This document shows, piece after piece, positions 5,460 through 5,765 of a stretch of 5,765 bases of DNA. Origin of the DNA: Sedimenticola sp. (GTDB lineage Bacteria; Pseudomonadota; Gammaproteobacteria; Chromatiales; Chromatiaceae). The notes beneath the pieces are model-generated. The model was not told where the DNA came from, searched no databases, and saw nothing but the letters and a program-made list of their open reading frames with translations. Location of the stretch: positions 1 to 5,765 of the forward strand of contig JAUXBK010000174.1 in NCBI GenBank assembly GCA_030619405.1. Direction: 5' to 3'. Each line of letters opens with the position of its first letter. Positions within the stretch are counted from its first letter, which is position 1. The translations under genes and the position numbers were made by a program.

Positions 5460-5765
5460 TTGGCAACCCTATTTTCCACATTCACCCTGGTCATATTTGA
5501 ATATTTGGATGGGGTCAACAAGGGGATCTGCGGCAAATGAGAATCAATGTGACTCTCGTTTGTCACCGAGCTTTTCTTTTCATACTTAGTAACCCTCAGG
5601 CTGTCTACTGAAATACGCAATTTCCGTTCCTTTTATATGGTTATTATAATAATCTGATACTTACGCCTGAAAAATCCTGAGCAAAATTATCGGAATGTAA
5701 AATTTACTGACATCTAAAGCAGTGGATCATGGCCGTCGGCCAGTGCGCTATGGTGCTTGGCTTAC
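5460..5765. other. AT-rich tail without an identifiable gene
   Basis: I find no supportable gene here. A TATAAT (5645-5650) lacks a clear -35 partner. Two small odd-centred palindromes occur: GTAAA-A-TTTAC (5697-5707) and GGCCG-T-CGGCC (5731-5741). GTG at 5722 and ATG at 5729 open short frames that leave the window, but neither has a Shine-Dalgarno site. Base composition drops clearly compared with positions 1-4196, then turns GC-rich again in the last 40 bases, which may mark the edge of the next gene. Confidence 0.4.

Noticed and set aside
5645..5650. TATAAT as a promoter for a gene leaving the window
   Set aside because: There is no -35 hexamer at proper spacing and no supported start with a ribosome site downstream.

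Overview
The window looks like a bacterial chromosome, most plausibly a proteobacterium and perhaps a gammaproteobacterium. This rests on gene content, a GC-rich coding half with short overlaps between genes, and the style of the toxin-antitoxin (TA) and repeat debris. No rRNA or marker gene is present, so the taxonomy is inference only.

Positions 1-4196 hold three intact plus-strand genes packed as a likely operon. (1) An acetoacetyl-CoA synthetase (63-2015) activates acetoacetate for central carbon metabolism or polyhydroxybutyrate turnover. (2) A 309-residue, soluble, mostly helical protein of unknown family (2012-2941) is coupled to it by a 4-nt GTGA overlap. (3) A 434-residue Hanks-type Ser/Thr kinase (2892-4196) is fused to a C-terminal cyclic-nucleotide-binding domain. 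It overlaps gene 2 by 50 nt and apparently starts at TTG. Genes 2 and 3 are the best candidate for an under-described system: a kinase that may respond to a cyclic nucleotide, tightly coupled to an unknown partner.

Positions 4197-5765 are different: lower GC, almost no intact genes, and several broken pieces side by side. From left to right they are: a short array of 10-nt repeats (CGCGGATTAA type, 4251-4280); a minus-strand remnant of an Xre/MbcA/ParS (DUF2384) antitoxin whose 3' end stops at that array and which has a frameshift near its 5' end; a promoter-like AT-rich stretch; an intact 90-residue HipB-like HTH gene (4705-4977) whose expected HipA-like toxin is missing; a winged-helix-like protein fragment broken by one or two single-base shifts (about 4998-5313); a coding-like minus-strand C-terminal fragment (5385-5459); and AT-rich sequence with two small palindromes running to the window edge.

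Taken together, the first 4.2 kb is a conserved-looking metabolic and signalling operon. The last 1.5 kb is a scar where TA genes and mobile-element-like fragments have accumulated and decayed. All family assignments are from motif recognition by eye; no database search was run.
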